This document shows positions 32,641-40,792 of a DNA stretch of 64,000 nt, in pieces. The notes under the pieces are model-generated. The model was not told where the DNA came from. It saw nothing but the letters and a program-made list of their open reading frames with translations, and searched no databases. Within the stretch, counting starts at the first letter, position 1. Each line of letters begins with the position of its first letter. The translations under genes were made by a program, and so were the position numbers. Source of the stretch: Nonomuraea sp. PA05 (GTDB taxonomy: Bacteria > Actinomycetota > Actinomycetes > Streptosporangiales > Streptosporangiaceae); NCBI RefSeq assembly GCF_008086045.1, contig NZ_VSEY01000018.1, positions 177,640-241,639 on the forward strand. The letters are read 5' to 3'.

Positions 32641-33054
32641 GTGGGCAAGAAGCTTCACATGCTGGCGTTGCCGCTGGCCGCCGCCGCCCTGACCGCCCTG
32701 GCGGCGCCGGCCCAGGCCGCGGACGGCTACGACCGGTGCCAGGACGGCTACTACTGCCTGTTCTCGGGCCTCGACGGCACCGGGGACATCGTCCAGATCA
32801 AGACCGACACCCCAGACCTGGCCGCGCTGGGCATGGCCGACCGCGCCAAGTCCGACTGGAACCGTACCGACTCCTGGATCCATCTCTACTCCGAGGCCGG
32901 CTACGGCGGCTGCTCCGCGGTGACCCAGCCGCGCGACCAGGGCAACTTCTTCGTCAGCTTCCGCGACTTCTTCGACTCCGTCCGCTTCGACGGCGCCAAC
33001 GGCCCCTCCTGCTTCACCACGTTCAGGGGCTCGGTGTCCGACTCGCACGGCTGA
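32641..33054 (+). CDS. secreted peptidase inhibitor, family I36-like
   Basis: A 137-residue exported protein beginning at GTG 32641 with GGAGGA 3-8 nt upstream. The Sec signal ends near P-A-Q-A-A/D (about 23-25). The mature domain has crystallin-like features of I36 (SMPI) inhibitors: C-Q-D-G-Y-Y-C-L-F, W-I-H-L-Y-S-E-A-G-Y-G-G-C, and a final Cys, giving two likely disulfides. A Streptomyces homologue inhibits metalloproteases; here the target is unknown, although the window also encodes a snapalysin. Confidence 0.8.
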   Translation: MGKKLHMLALPLAAAALTALAAPAQAADGYDRCQDGYYCLFSGLDGTGDIVQIKTDTPDLAALGMADRAKSDWNRTDSWIHLYSEAGYGGCSAVTQPRDQGNFFVSFRDFFDSVRFDGANGPSCFTTFRGSVSDSHG

Positions 33055-33064
33055 GCCGAAAAAG

Positions 33065-33093
33065 AAACCCCCGGCCGGAGCGGCCGGGGGTTT
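33065..33093. terminator. bidirectional intrinsic terminator
   Basis: A perfect 12-bp stem (AAACCCCCGGCC / GGCCGGGGGTTT, 33065-33076 and 33082-33093) with a 5-nt GGAGC loop lies between the convergent I36 gene and the oligopeptide ABC operon. It is flanked by A-rich and T-rich tracts, so it can stop transcription in both directions. Confidence 0.85.
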
Positions 33094-33110
33094 CCTCATC
33101 TGACGCGGGA

Positions 33111-34826
33111 TCAGCCGGTGAAGCCGACCGCCGTGTAGTCGTAGTACTTGTAGCCACGCGCGCCCCAGTTGGCGAGCGTCTTCTTCACGGCCCAGATGTC
33201 AGGACGCTGGTACAGCGGGATGGTGTGCACCATGTCCCAGATGAGCTTGTCGGCGGCGTTCGCCAGCTCGACGGCCTTGGCCGGGTCGGTCTCGTCCACG
33301 GCCGCCTGGATGGCGGCGTCCACGGCCGGGTCGCTGGCCTTGGGGAAGTTGCTCTCGGAGCCGGACTTGTAGATCTGCGGCATGCTGCCGAGCGGGAGCG
33401 GCGTGCCGATCCAGGAGAACGGCACCAGGTCGAAGTCGCCCTTGATGATGAAGTCGGTGAAGAACTTGTCATCGGGGACCGGGCGGATCGTGACCTTGAT
33501 CCCGGCCTCCTTGAGCATGGCCTGGGTCAGCTCACCCTCGGTCTTCGCGGTCGCGACGCTGGCCGGGATGACGAAGTTGAGCGCGAACTCCTTGCCGTCC
33601 TTCTTGCGGTACTCGCCCTCCTGCTTCCAGCCGGCCGCGTCGAGGAGCTGCTTGGACTTCTCCAGGTTGTACTTGCCGAGGTCGCCGGAGTTGTCGACGT
33701 AGCCCTTGTGGTTGTTCATGTAGACGTGGTTGCCGAGCGTCTGGATCGGCCACTCCATGTCCTTCAGGTCGGACTGGGTGATCACGTCACGGTTGATCGC
33801 GTACTGCACGGCCTGGCGGACCGACTTGTCCTTGAGGAACTCGCTGGAGTTGTTGACGGTGATGTGCCGCCAGTTCGGGCTGAGCGCCTTGCGGATCTCG
33901 GAGTTCGGCACCTCCTTGGCCCGCTGCAGGTTTGCCGGGTTGCCCGCCTCGATGTAGGCGGCGTCGATCTCGCCGTTGGCGAAGGCGTTCACCTCGGCGG
34001 ACGCGTCGGCGATCGTCCGGAAGATGATCTTGTCGAGCTTCGGCTTCTGACCCCACCACTTGTCGTCACGCACGAGGGTCAGCGTCTTGGTGCCCTCGTC
34101 GATCTTCTCGACCTTGAAGGGACCCGCGGTGGCCGGGATCTTCTGGTTGTAGTCGTTGTCGAACTTGTCGGGCGTGGTGATGTGCTCGCCGGGGATGAGG
34201 TGCTGAGTGCCGCGGTTGAACAGGCCCTGCCACTCCGAGTACGGCTTGGAGAAGGTGATGATCGCGACCTTGTCGGTGTCGCCCTTCTTCACGGACTCGA
34301 TCTTGTCCCAGCCGTCGGTGGAGGCCGGCTTGTACTTCTTGTTCTCGCCGTTGTTGGCCTTCCACGCCGCCTCGAGGTCCTTCCAGGTCATCGGCGTGCC
34401 GTCCGACCAGGTGGCCTTGTCGTTGAGGGTGTAGGTGACCGTCTGCTTGCCGTCCACCGTCTCGTTCTTCACGTCGGTGACGTAGTCGGCGTTCGGCGTG
34501 AACTGCGCGTTCTCGTCCGCCATCATGAGCTGCGGCAGGATCGGGTCGAGCATGGTCGCGGTGTCGGCCTGGTTGCCGTCCACGTGGTTGGGGTTCCACT
34601 GGGTCGGCCACTGCCCGATGGCGAGAGTGAGCGTGCCGCCGTCCTTGACCTGCTCGTAGGGCACCGGGTTGATGCTGATGGCCGGGGTCTCGGTCATCTG
34701 CTGCTGCGCCTGCTTGGACTGCTCGGCGTTCGGCTGCTTGCTCTCGGAGCCGCCGCCACCGCCACAGGCCGCGACGGCCAGGGCCAGGACCGCCAGCCCA
34801 GCGGCCGCACGGTGATGAACCTTCAC
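33111..34826 (-). CDS. oligopeptide/family 5 ABC substrate-binding lipoprotein
   Basis: A 571-residue extracytoplasmic solute-binding lipoprotein of the DppA/OppA type. GTG 34826 overlaps the ATPase stop and gives a signal with lipobox L-A-V-A-A-C followed by a Gly-rich tether. The mature protein has G-G-T-L-T-L-A-I-G near the start and the family 5 pattern D-N-K-A-T-W-S-D-G-T-P (as L-N-D-K-A-T-W-S-D-G-T-P). It is the last gene of an operon in which permeases and ATPase come first, an unusual order. Ligand probably a peptide. Confidence 0.9.
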   Translation of the reverse strand: MKVHHRAAAGLAVLALAVAACGGGGGSESKQPNAEQSKQAQQQMTETPAISINPVPYEQVKDGGTLTLAIGQWPTQWNPNHVDGNQADTATMLDPILPQLMMADENAQFTPNADYVTDVKNETVDGKQTVTYTLNDKATWSDGTPMTWKDLEAAWKANNGENKKYKPASTDGWDKIESVKKGDTDKVAIITFSKPYSEWQGLFNRGTQHLIPGEHITTPDKFDNDYNQKIPATAGPFKVEKIDEGTKTLTLVRDDKWWGQKPKLDKIIFRTIADASAEVNAFANGEIDAAYIEAGNPANLQRAKEVPNSEIRKALSPNWRHITVNNSSEFLKDKSVRQAVQYAINRDVITQSDLKDMEWPIQTLGNHVYMNNHKGYVDNSGDLGKYNLEKSKQLLDAAGWKQEGEYRKKDGKEFALNFVIPASVATAKTEGELTQAMLKEAGIKVTIRPVPDDKFFTDFIIKGDFDLVPFSWIGTPLPLGSMPQIYKSGSESNFPKASDPAVDAAIQAAVDETDPAKAVELANAADKLIWDMVHTIPLYQRPDIWAVKKTLANWGARGYKYYDYTAVGFTG

Positions 34827-36892
34827 TCTTCCTCCTGATTTTCCGAGGTCGTGATGACCTCGATCTCCTCCGCGTAATGGCAGGCCGCGCCGTGATCGAC
34901 GGCACCGGTCAGCCGGGCAACCGAGGGCTCTTCGTCCACACACCGCCGCCGTTCCGCCTCACTGAGCCGGGCGAACTTGGGGCAACGGGTGCGGAACCTG
35001 CACCCCGACGGCGGGTCCGCCGGGCTGGGCAGGTCACCTTCGAGCAGGATCCGCTTGCGGGTGCGTTCCATCTCGGGGTCGGGCAACGGGATCGCCGACA
35101 GCAGCGCCTGCGTGTACGGGTGCGCGGGGCGGTCGTAGACGTTCTTGACCTCCCCGATCTCGGCGATCCTGCCCAGGTACATGACGGCGACGCGGTCGGC
35201 GAGGTGCCGGACCACCGCCAGGTCGTGCGCCACGAACAGGTAGGACAGGCCCAGCCTGTTCTTCAGCTCCTCCAGCAGGTTGATCACGCCTGCCTGGATG
35301 GAGACGTCGAGCGCGGAGACGGGCTCGTCCAGCACCAGCACCTTCGGCTCCAGCGCCAGCGCCCGGGCGATGCCGATCCGCTGCCGCTGGCCGCCCGAGA
35401 ACTGCTGCGGGTAACGCTCCGCGTGCTCCGGCGCCAGCCCGACGAGCTGCAGCAGCTCGGCGACCTTGGCGCTGACGTCCTTCTTGCCGTGCGCGCGCAG
35501 CGGCTCGGCGATGATGTCGCCGACCGGCATGCGCGGGTCGAGCGCGGCCATCGGGTCCTGGAAGACGATCTGCAGGTCCCCGCGCAGCGCCTTGCGCCCG
35601 GCCTGGTCCAGCTTGGCGCTGTCCTTGCCGAGCACGACCACCCGGCCGTCCTGGGGCGGCTGGAGCTGCATGATCTGCTGCAGCGTGGTGGTCTTGCCGC
35701 AGCCCGACTCGCCGACCAGGGCCAGCGTCTCGCCCTCGGCGATGTCGAAGCTGATCCCGTCCACCGCGAACACGGTGCCGACGCGGCGCTTGAAGATCGC
35801 GCCCTTCATCAGCGGGTAGTGCTTCTTCATGTCGTCGAGCTCCAGCACGGTGGCGCGCTCGGCGCGCGGCACGCGTACGACGTCGCTCGGCGGGATGACC
35901 GGCACGGGGAACACGTCGGCGCCCGTGAGGCCCTTGTGCTCGATCTCGTGCGCGCGGATGCAGGCCACGTGGCGCCCGCCGCCGAATGGCGTCAGCTCGG
36001 GCTCCTCGTCGTCGCACATGTCCACCTTCATCGGGCAGCGCGGCGCGAACGGGCAGCCGGGCGGCAGCGAGGCGGGCGAGGGCGGGTTGCCCTCGATGGG
36101 CACCAGCGGCCCCTCCTCGCCGTCCACCCTGGGGATCGAGGCGAGCAACCCCATCGTGTACGGCATGCGCGGCCGGTAGTACAGGTCGTCCACGGGGCCC
36201 TGCTCGACCGGGCGGCCCGCGTACATGACGAGCACCCGGTCGGCCATGCCGGCGATGACGCCCAGGTCGTGGGTGATCATCACGATGCCGGCGCCCGTCT
36301 CCTGCTGCGCGGTCTTGAGCACCTCCAGGACCTGCGCCTGGATGGTGACGTCGAGCGCGGTGGTGGGCTCGTCGCAGATCAGCAGGTCGGGGTCGTTGGC
36401 GATGGCCATGGCGATCATCGCGCGCTGCCGCATGCCGCCGGAGAACTCGTGCGGGAACGCCTTGGCCCGCAGCTTCGGGTTCGGGATGCCGACGAGGTCG
36501 AGCAGCTCGACGGCGCGGGTGGCCGCCTTGTCCTTGGCCAGCTTCTGGTGGATGCGGACGGCCTCGGCGATCTGGTCGCCGATCGTGTACACGGGGGTGA
36601 AGGCCGACAGCGGATCCTGGAAGATCATGCTGATGGCCTTGCCGCGCACCTTGACCAGCTCGTCTTCCTTCATGCCGAGCAGTTCCTGGCCGTGCAGCCT
36701 CACCGAGCCGCTGACCACCGCGTTCTGCGGCAGCAGGCCCATGACGGCGAGCGAGGTCACGGACTTGCCCGAGCCGGACTCGCCGACGATGCCGAGCACC
36801 TCGCCGCGCTCGACCTCGTAGCTGACGCCGCGCACGGCCTCGATGCCGCCGGGGAAGGTGACGGTGAGGTCCCTGACCTCCAAGATGCTCAC
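34823..36892 (-). CDS. fused DppD-DppF-type ABC ATPase
   Basis: A 689-residue protein holding two complete ABC ATPase domains that are separate proteins in many bacteria. Domain 1 has Walker A G-E-S-G-S-G-K-S (about 36-43) and the signature F-S-G-G-M-R-Q-R. Domain 2 has G-E-S-G-C-G-K-T (about 394-401) and F-S-G-G-Q-R-Q-R. Each is followed by the oligopeptide-transporter C-terminal module with Cys-rich G-C-P-F-A-P-R-C-P or G-C-R-F-R-T-R-C-P, which can carry a 4Fe-4S cluster in OppD/DppD homologues. It is coupled to permease and binding-protein genes. Confidence 0.93.
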   Translation of the reverse strand: MSILEVRDLTVTFPGGIEAVRGVSYEVERGEVLGIVGESGSGKSVTSLAVMGLLPQNAVVSGSVRLHGQELLGMKEDELVKVRGKAISMIFQDPLSAFTPVYTIGDQIAEAVRIHQKLAKDKAATRAVELLDLVGIPNPKLRAKAFPHEFSGGMRQRAMIAMAIANDPDLLICDEPTTALDVTIQAQVLEVLKTAQQETGAGIVMITHDLGVIAGMADRVLVMYAGRPVEQGPVDDLYYRPRMPYTMGLLASIPRVDGEEGPLVPIEGNPPSPASLPPGCPFAPRCPMKVDMCDDEEPELTPFGGGRHVACIRAHEIEHKGLTGADVFPVPVIPPSDVVRVPRAERATVLELDDMKKHYPLMKGAIFKRRVGTVFAVDGISFDIAEGETLALVGESGCGKTTTLQQIMQLQPPQDGRVVVLGKDSAKLDQAGRKALRGDLQIVFQDPMAALDPRMPVGDIIAEPLRAHGKKDVSAKVAELLQLVGLAPEHAERYPQQFSGGQRQRIGIARALALEPKVLVLDEPVSALDVSIQAGVINLLEELKNRLGLSYLFVAHDLAVVRHLADRVAVMYLGRIAEIGEVKNVYDRPAHPYTQALLSAIPLPDPEMERTRKRILLEGDLPSPADPPSGCRFRTRCPKFARLSEAERRRCVDEEPSVARLTGAVDHGAACHYAEEIEVITTSENQEEE

Positions 36893-37728
36893 GAGTTGCT
36901 CCCCGGGTCGAGTGCGTCACGCAGGCCGTCGCCGATGAGGTTGACGCTGAGCACCAGCGCGACCAGCAGGCCGGCGGGGAAGGCGAACAGCCACGGGTAG
37001 CCGGTGGCGTTGCGGGAGCCCTCCGCGATCAGCGTGCCGAGCGAGACGTCCGGCGGCTGGATGCCGAAGCCGAAGAAGGACAGCGCGGCCTCGCCGATGA
37101 TCGCGCCACTGACGTTGAGGGTGGCGTCGATGATCAGCAGGGAGGCCAGGTTCGGCACGATGTGCCGGAAGATGATCTTCCAGCGCGGGATGCCCATGTA
37201 GACGGCGGCCAGCACGTACTCGCGCTCACGCAGCGAGAGCGTCATGCTGCGGACCACCCTGGAGGTGATCATCCAGGAGAACGCGGCCAGCAGCACCACG
37301 AACCACAGCCAGGTGCCCTCCCTGAGCCGGGGCGAGATGATCGCGATGATCAGGAAGCTGGGCAGCACGAGCAGCAGGTCCACGCCCCACATGAGGGCCC
37401 GGTCCACCCAGCCGCCGAAGTAGCCGGCGAACGCGCCGACGACCGCGGCCAGGCCGGTGGAGATCAGCGCCACCAGCATGCCGATGATGATCGACTTCTG
37501 CATGCCGCGCAGCGTCACCGCGTACATGTCCTGGCCGATCGCGGTCGTGCCCCACCAGTGGTCGGCGTCGGGCGCCGACAGGAAGGCCATGAAGTCCTTG
37601 TCCGTCCAGTCGTACGCGCCGAAGAACGGCCCCACGTACGCCAGCGCCACCAGCAGGATCAGCGCGATGAAGCCATAACGGGCCTGCCTGTTGCGCAGCA
37701 GGCGCTTGAAGACGACTCTCGATCGCAT
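36889..37728 (-). CDS. peptide ABC transporter permease (DppC-like)
   Basis: A 279-residue inner-membrane protein with six predicted helices. The N-terminal R-F-K-R-L-L-R-N-R-Q-A-R-Y-G-F segment and the G-T-T-A-I-G-Q-D motif are typical of DppC/OppC. The cytosolic EAA-like loop reads Y-V-L-A-A-V-Y-M-G-I-P-R-W-K-I-I. It starts 1 bp from the DppB-like stop and overlaps the ATPase start. Confidence 0.92.
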   Translation of the reverse strand: MRSRVVFKRLLRNRQARYGFIALILLVALAYVGPFFGAYDWTDKDFMAFLSAPDADHWWGTTAIGQDMYAVTLRGMQKSIIIGMLVALISTGLAAVVGAFAGYFGGWVDRALMWGVDLLLVLPSFLIIAIISPRLREGTWLWFVVLLAAFSWMITSRVVRSMTLSLREREYVLAAVYMGIPRWKIIFRHIVPNLASLLIIDATLNVSGAIIGEAALSFFGFGIQPPDVSLGTLIAEGSRNATGYPWLFAFPAGLLVALVLSVNLIGDGLRDALDPGSNS

Positions 37729-37729
37729 C

Positions 37730-38707
37730 TCAGCTCACCCGCACCCGGGGGTCGAGGGCCGCCACCAGCAGGTCCGACAGGAAGGACGCGGCCAGAATGC
37801 AGACGGCGGCGAAGAACGTGACCGCGGCGACGGAGTTGACGTCGTTCTGGTTGATCGAGTCGACCAGCCAGGCGCCCATGCCGTGCCAGGAGAAGATCTT
37901 CTCGGTGAAGGTCGCGCCCGTGAACATCGTCCCGAACGCGAACGCGAAGTACGTCGCCGAGGGGATCAGCGCGGTCCGCAGCGCGTGCTTGGTCAGCGCC
38001 GTCCTGCGCCGCAGCCCCTTGGCCATCGCGGTGCGGACGAAGTCCTGCCCCAGCACGTCGAGCATCATGTTGCGCTGGATCCGGCTGTAGAAGGCGATCG
38101 CGCCGAGGCTGAGCGAGATCGTCGGCAGGATCAGGTGGTTGATCCGGTTGAGGAACTGGTCCCAGCCGGACAACCGAGGGTTGTACTCGCCGGTGTACTC
38201 GATCAGCGTGAACCCGAGCGCCCTGTTCAGGTTGTACGTGCCGATCGCCAGCAGCGTGGCCAGCACGAACACGGGGATCGCCATGATCACGAAGGAGCTG
38301 ACACCGATTAACCGGTCACTGGGCTTGTACTGGCGCACCGCCGAGACCGCGCCCAGCACCACGCCCAGGGCGAAGCCCAGCAGCGTGCCGATGAGCAGGA
38401 GTCTCAGGCTGACCATGACGCGACGGCCCATCTCGGCGTTGACCGAGCCGCCGTTCCACGTCTTGCCGAAGTCTCCGGTGACGACACCCGACGCCCAGGT
38501 CGCATAGCGCTGGAGCAGGGGGGTCTTGTCGTTCAGGTTGTAGGCATCAAGTGTGGCGTCGATGACCTCTTCGGCCACCGGGGGCTGGCGCCCCTCGTAC
38601 GCTGCCCGCGGGTTCATGGTGGTGGCCGCGAGCATGTACGCCAAACTGGCCGCTATGGCGACCAAGATCACATTTATTGCCAACCTGCGGAGCAGGTACT
38701 TGCCCAT
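37730..38707 (-). CDS. peptide ABC transporter permease (DppB-like)
   Basis: A 325-residue inner-membrane protein, first gene of the operon. ATG 38707 with GGAGAG upstream gives M-G-K-Y-L-L-R-R-L-A-I-N, the usual DppB start; the longer frame to 38779 is unlikely. The EAA-type loop D-F-V-R-T-A-M-A-K-G-L-R-R-R precedes the last two helices. It forms the pore with the DppC-like protein. Confidence 0.92.
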   Translation of the reverse strand: MGKYLLRRLAINVILVAIAASLAYMLAATTMNPRAAYEGRQPPVAEEVIDATLDAYNLNDKTPLLQRYATWASGVVTGDFGKTWNGGSVNAEMGRRVMVSLRLLLIGTLLGFALGVVLGAVSAVRQYKPSDRLIGVSSFVIMAIPVFVLATLLAIGTYNLNRALGFTLIEYTGEYNPRLSGWDQFLNRINHLILPTISLSLGAIAFYSRIQRNMMLDVLGQDFVRTAMAKGLRRRTALTKHALRTALIPSATYFAFAFGTMFTGATFTEKIFSWHGMGAWLVDSINQNDVNSVAAVTFFAAVCILAASFLSDLLVAALDPRVRVS

Positions 38708-39115
38708 CACTCTCCGTTCGCGCTGACCGAGGGCGCAACCTTCCTTGGCGGAGAGGCGCCCCCCGCAACGAAAACCCATCTCGCATCGTGAAATGTCAAC
38801 GCGATGTCGGGATGGCGATCAGGGCGCAGAATATAAGCAAAAATATAACAGTCAGAAACGGCGATATATAACGGTAAGGTCACTCACATTTGATCGACTT
38901 GGGGGGTTGGGGACCCCTGAAACCGGGCTCCATCTGCGGAAACCTGGCTTACCAGAGGGGTTGTGGGACCGCTCTCATAAGCCTCTGTGTCACAGAATCC
39001 GGACATAAATTGCCGCCCGGACATAGTGCCTTATATCATATTGACTCGGTGAGTTGTGCGCGGCGCCGTTCCCGCCGGCGGCTCAGGAAGCGGCGCGCCC
39101 AGGAAGCCGGCGCGC
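38708..39115. other. non-coding AT-rich island upstream of the peptide ABC operon
   Basis: This 408-bp stretch has no credible gene. Positions about 38820-39050 are much richer in A/T than anywhere else in the window (runs such as AAAAATATAACA and ATATATAACGG), with several TATAAT-like hexamers on both strands. It probably holds the operon promoter and its regulatory sites. The short plus-strand frames here lack ribosome binding sites and typical codon use. Confidence 0.6.
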
Positions 39116-40639
39116 TCAGGAAGAGGCCCTCGTTCCGGCGGCGGCCCTCAGGAAGAAGTCCTCGCCGCCCACCTGGCCGCCCTTGAGCGCCACCTCCAGC
39201 CCGTCGCACGCCGGATCGTCCGACGCGAGCACGCACACCGGGCCGCCCACCGCCAGGGTGGCGGTCACGTCCAGGGCTCGGGCGCCCAGCGCGGTCACCA
39301 CCTGGCCCGAGGTGTCGCCGCCCGCCACCACCAGCCGCCGCACCAGGCCTCTCCGCACCGCCGCCGCGGCCACCCGGCCGAGCAGGTCGCCGACGCCCTC
39401 CCGTGCAGGCCCTCGGGTGGACTGGACGATGGTGTGACGGCCTTCGCGCAGGTTCGCCTCGGTGTGCGCGATCAGGTCGGGGCCGCCGGACGCGTCCAGC
39501 ACCGCCCAGCCCGCCGCCTCGGCGACGTCGATCTGGCGGGCGGTCACCGGGGAACGGCTCCCGGACACCACCAGCACCGGCGCCGCCGGGCCCAGCGCCG
39601 CACCGGCGTCGTCCAGCGGGCGCCGATCCGCCGGCCCGGCGTCGGGCAGCGGGCACCGATCCGCCGACCCGGTGTCGAGCAGCGAGCGCCGATCCGTCGG
39701 CGCGGTGGCGAGCAGCGAGCGCCGATCCGCCGCACCCGCACCCGCACCCGCGCCCGGCAGCGAGTGCCCGGTCGCCGGGGCGCCGTCCGGCGGCGGGTGC
39801 CGATCCGCCGCGCCAGCGTGGGGCAGCGCGTGCCGGCTCGCCGGGCCCGGCTCCGGCGGCGCGTGCCGGCTCGCCGGGCCCGGCTCCGGCGGCGCGTGCC
39901 GGCTCGCCGGGCCTGGCTCTGGCGGCGCGTGCCGGTTCGAGGTGAGGGCGGTGGCCAGGGCGTAGCTGAGGCCGCCCGACCCGACGCAGTACAGCGTCTC
40001 CCCGCCCGCCAAGCCGAGCAGGAGGCGGCCGAGGGAGACGAGGTGCGCGTCCGTCATCGCGTCGGCGACGACCGCCGCGTCCGCCCGCTGCGCCAGGTAC
40101 CGCTCCGCCGGCGCCTCCGCAGGGAGCCACCCGACAGGCCCCGCCCCCTGCTCGGCCAGCCGCACGCGCAGGTCGGCCTCGGTCGCCGGGGTGACGGGGT
40201 GGTCGCGGGCCGGTGGGTGGCGGTCGAGCCGGACGACCTCGTCCCCCGCCCGTACGAAGTGGTTGGCGAACCACGTGTAACGCCCGAACTCCGGCTGCGC
40301 GGCCAGCACCGGCACCGCGCCCCGAGCCAGCCCCGCGCCGTGCAGGGCCGCGATGACCGCGCCGATGCTGCCCCGCGACGGGGAGGAGTCGAACGTCGAG
40401 CAGACCTTGTACTGCACGACACGCGGCCCGAGCGCCGCCACCGCCCTGAGCGCGGGCAGCGCGGACGCCACCGGGTCGGCCGACGCGCGGGCGGTGGTGG
40501 CCAGGCCGATGACGTCGTCCCGGTCGTGGAGGTGCTCGACGTCCGTGACCAGCGACCCGCTCAGCCCGAGCCGGCGGAACTGCCACAGCGCGTCCGTCGC
40601 GCCGGTGAAGTCGTCGGCCACGAAGGCGACCAGCGTCAC
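39116..40639 (-). CDS. DUF1537 acid-sugar kinase (OtnK/OiaK-like) with repeat insertion
   Basis: A 507-residue four-carbon acid sugar kinase, starting at GTG 40639 (V-T-L-V-A-F-V-A-D-D-F-T-G-A-T-D). That opening, the C-S-T-F-D-S-S-P segment and the C-terminal V-S-G-S-R-S-P-V-T and G-G-D-T-S-G-Q-V motifs define the DUF1537 two-domain fold. Family members are usually near 420 residues; the excess is a roughly 107-residue Pro/Ala/Asp-rich block (39615-39935) between the substrate and nucleotide domains. DUF1537 kinases phosphorylate threonate, erythronate and, next to RuBisCO-like proteins, 3-oxo-isoapionate. The RuBisCO-like gene is directly upstream, so an OiaK-like role is the best guess. The insertion may or may not leave activity intact. 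Confidence 0.8.
   Translation of the reverse strand: MTLVAFVADDFTGATDALWQFRRLGLSGSLVTDVEHLHDRDDVIGLATTARASADPVASALPALRAVAALGPRVVQYKVCSTFDSSPSRGSIGAVIAALHGAGLARGAVPVLAAQPEFGRYTWFANHFVRAGDEVVRLDRHPPARDHPVTPATEADLRVRLAEQGAGPVGWLPAEAPAERYLAQRADAAVVADAMTDAHLVSLGRLLLGLAGGETLYCVGSGGLSYALATALTSNRHAPPEPGPASRHAPPEPGPASRHAPPEPGPASRHALPHAGAADRHPPPDGAPATGHSLPGAGAGAGAADRRSLLATAPTDRRSLLDTGSADRCPLPDAGPADRRPLDDAGAALGPAAPVLVVSGSRSPVTARQIDVAEAAGWAVLDASGGPDLIAHTEANLREGRHTIVQSTRGPAREGVGDLLGRVAAAAVRRGLVRRLVVAGGDTSGQVVTALGARALDVTATLAVGGPVCVLASDDPACDGLEVALKGGQVGGEDFFLRAAAGTRASS
39615..39935 (-). repeat. 33-bp minisatellite inside the acid-sugar kinase gene
   Basis: An 11-residue unit is repeated. Copies near 39830, 39863 and 39896 are almost identical 33-bp blocks encoding R-H-A-P-P-E-P-G-P-A-S. 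Older diverged copies with CCGATCCG at 39623, 39656, 39689 and 39722 keep the same 33-bp spacing and encode D-R-R-S-L-L-D-T-G/A-type units. All keep the reading frame. Confidence 0.85.
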
Positions 40640-40687
40640 GACAGCACCCCCGCAACACTCCAGCACCGCACCACGCCACACCCGGGC

Positions 40688-40792
40688 CTCACCGCGCCAC
40701 GCCCGGTTCTCACCGCGCCACGCCCGGCTCTCACCGCGCCACGCCCGCCCCTCACCACGCCACGCCCGCCCCTCACCGCGCCACCACGCCGC
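40688..40792. repeat. 21-bp tandem repeat between kinase and RuBisCO-like genes
   Basis: Five copies starting at 40688, 40709, 40730, 40751 and 40772 share CTCACCGCGCCACGCCCG and have an exact 21-bp period. The last copy contains the stop codon of the RuBisCO-like gene (minus strand TGA, 40775-40773). The unit has a multiple-of-three length. It leaves a 133-bp gap between two genes of one operon whose other members overlap. Confidence 0.9.

Noticed and set aside
38745..39008. Small plus-strand frame in the AT-rich island
   Set aside because: No ribosome site, atypical codon use and no recognisable features. The region looks regulatory.
40688..40792. Possible CRISPR array (regular 21-bp repeats)
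   Set aside because: Units are directly abutting with no unique spacers and no cas genes are near. The 16-bp array at 52409 and the 39-bp array at 63351 fail for the same reason.
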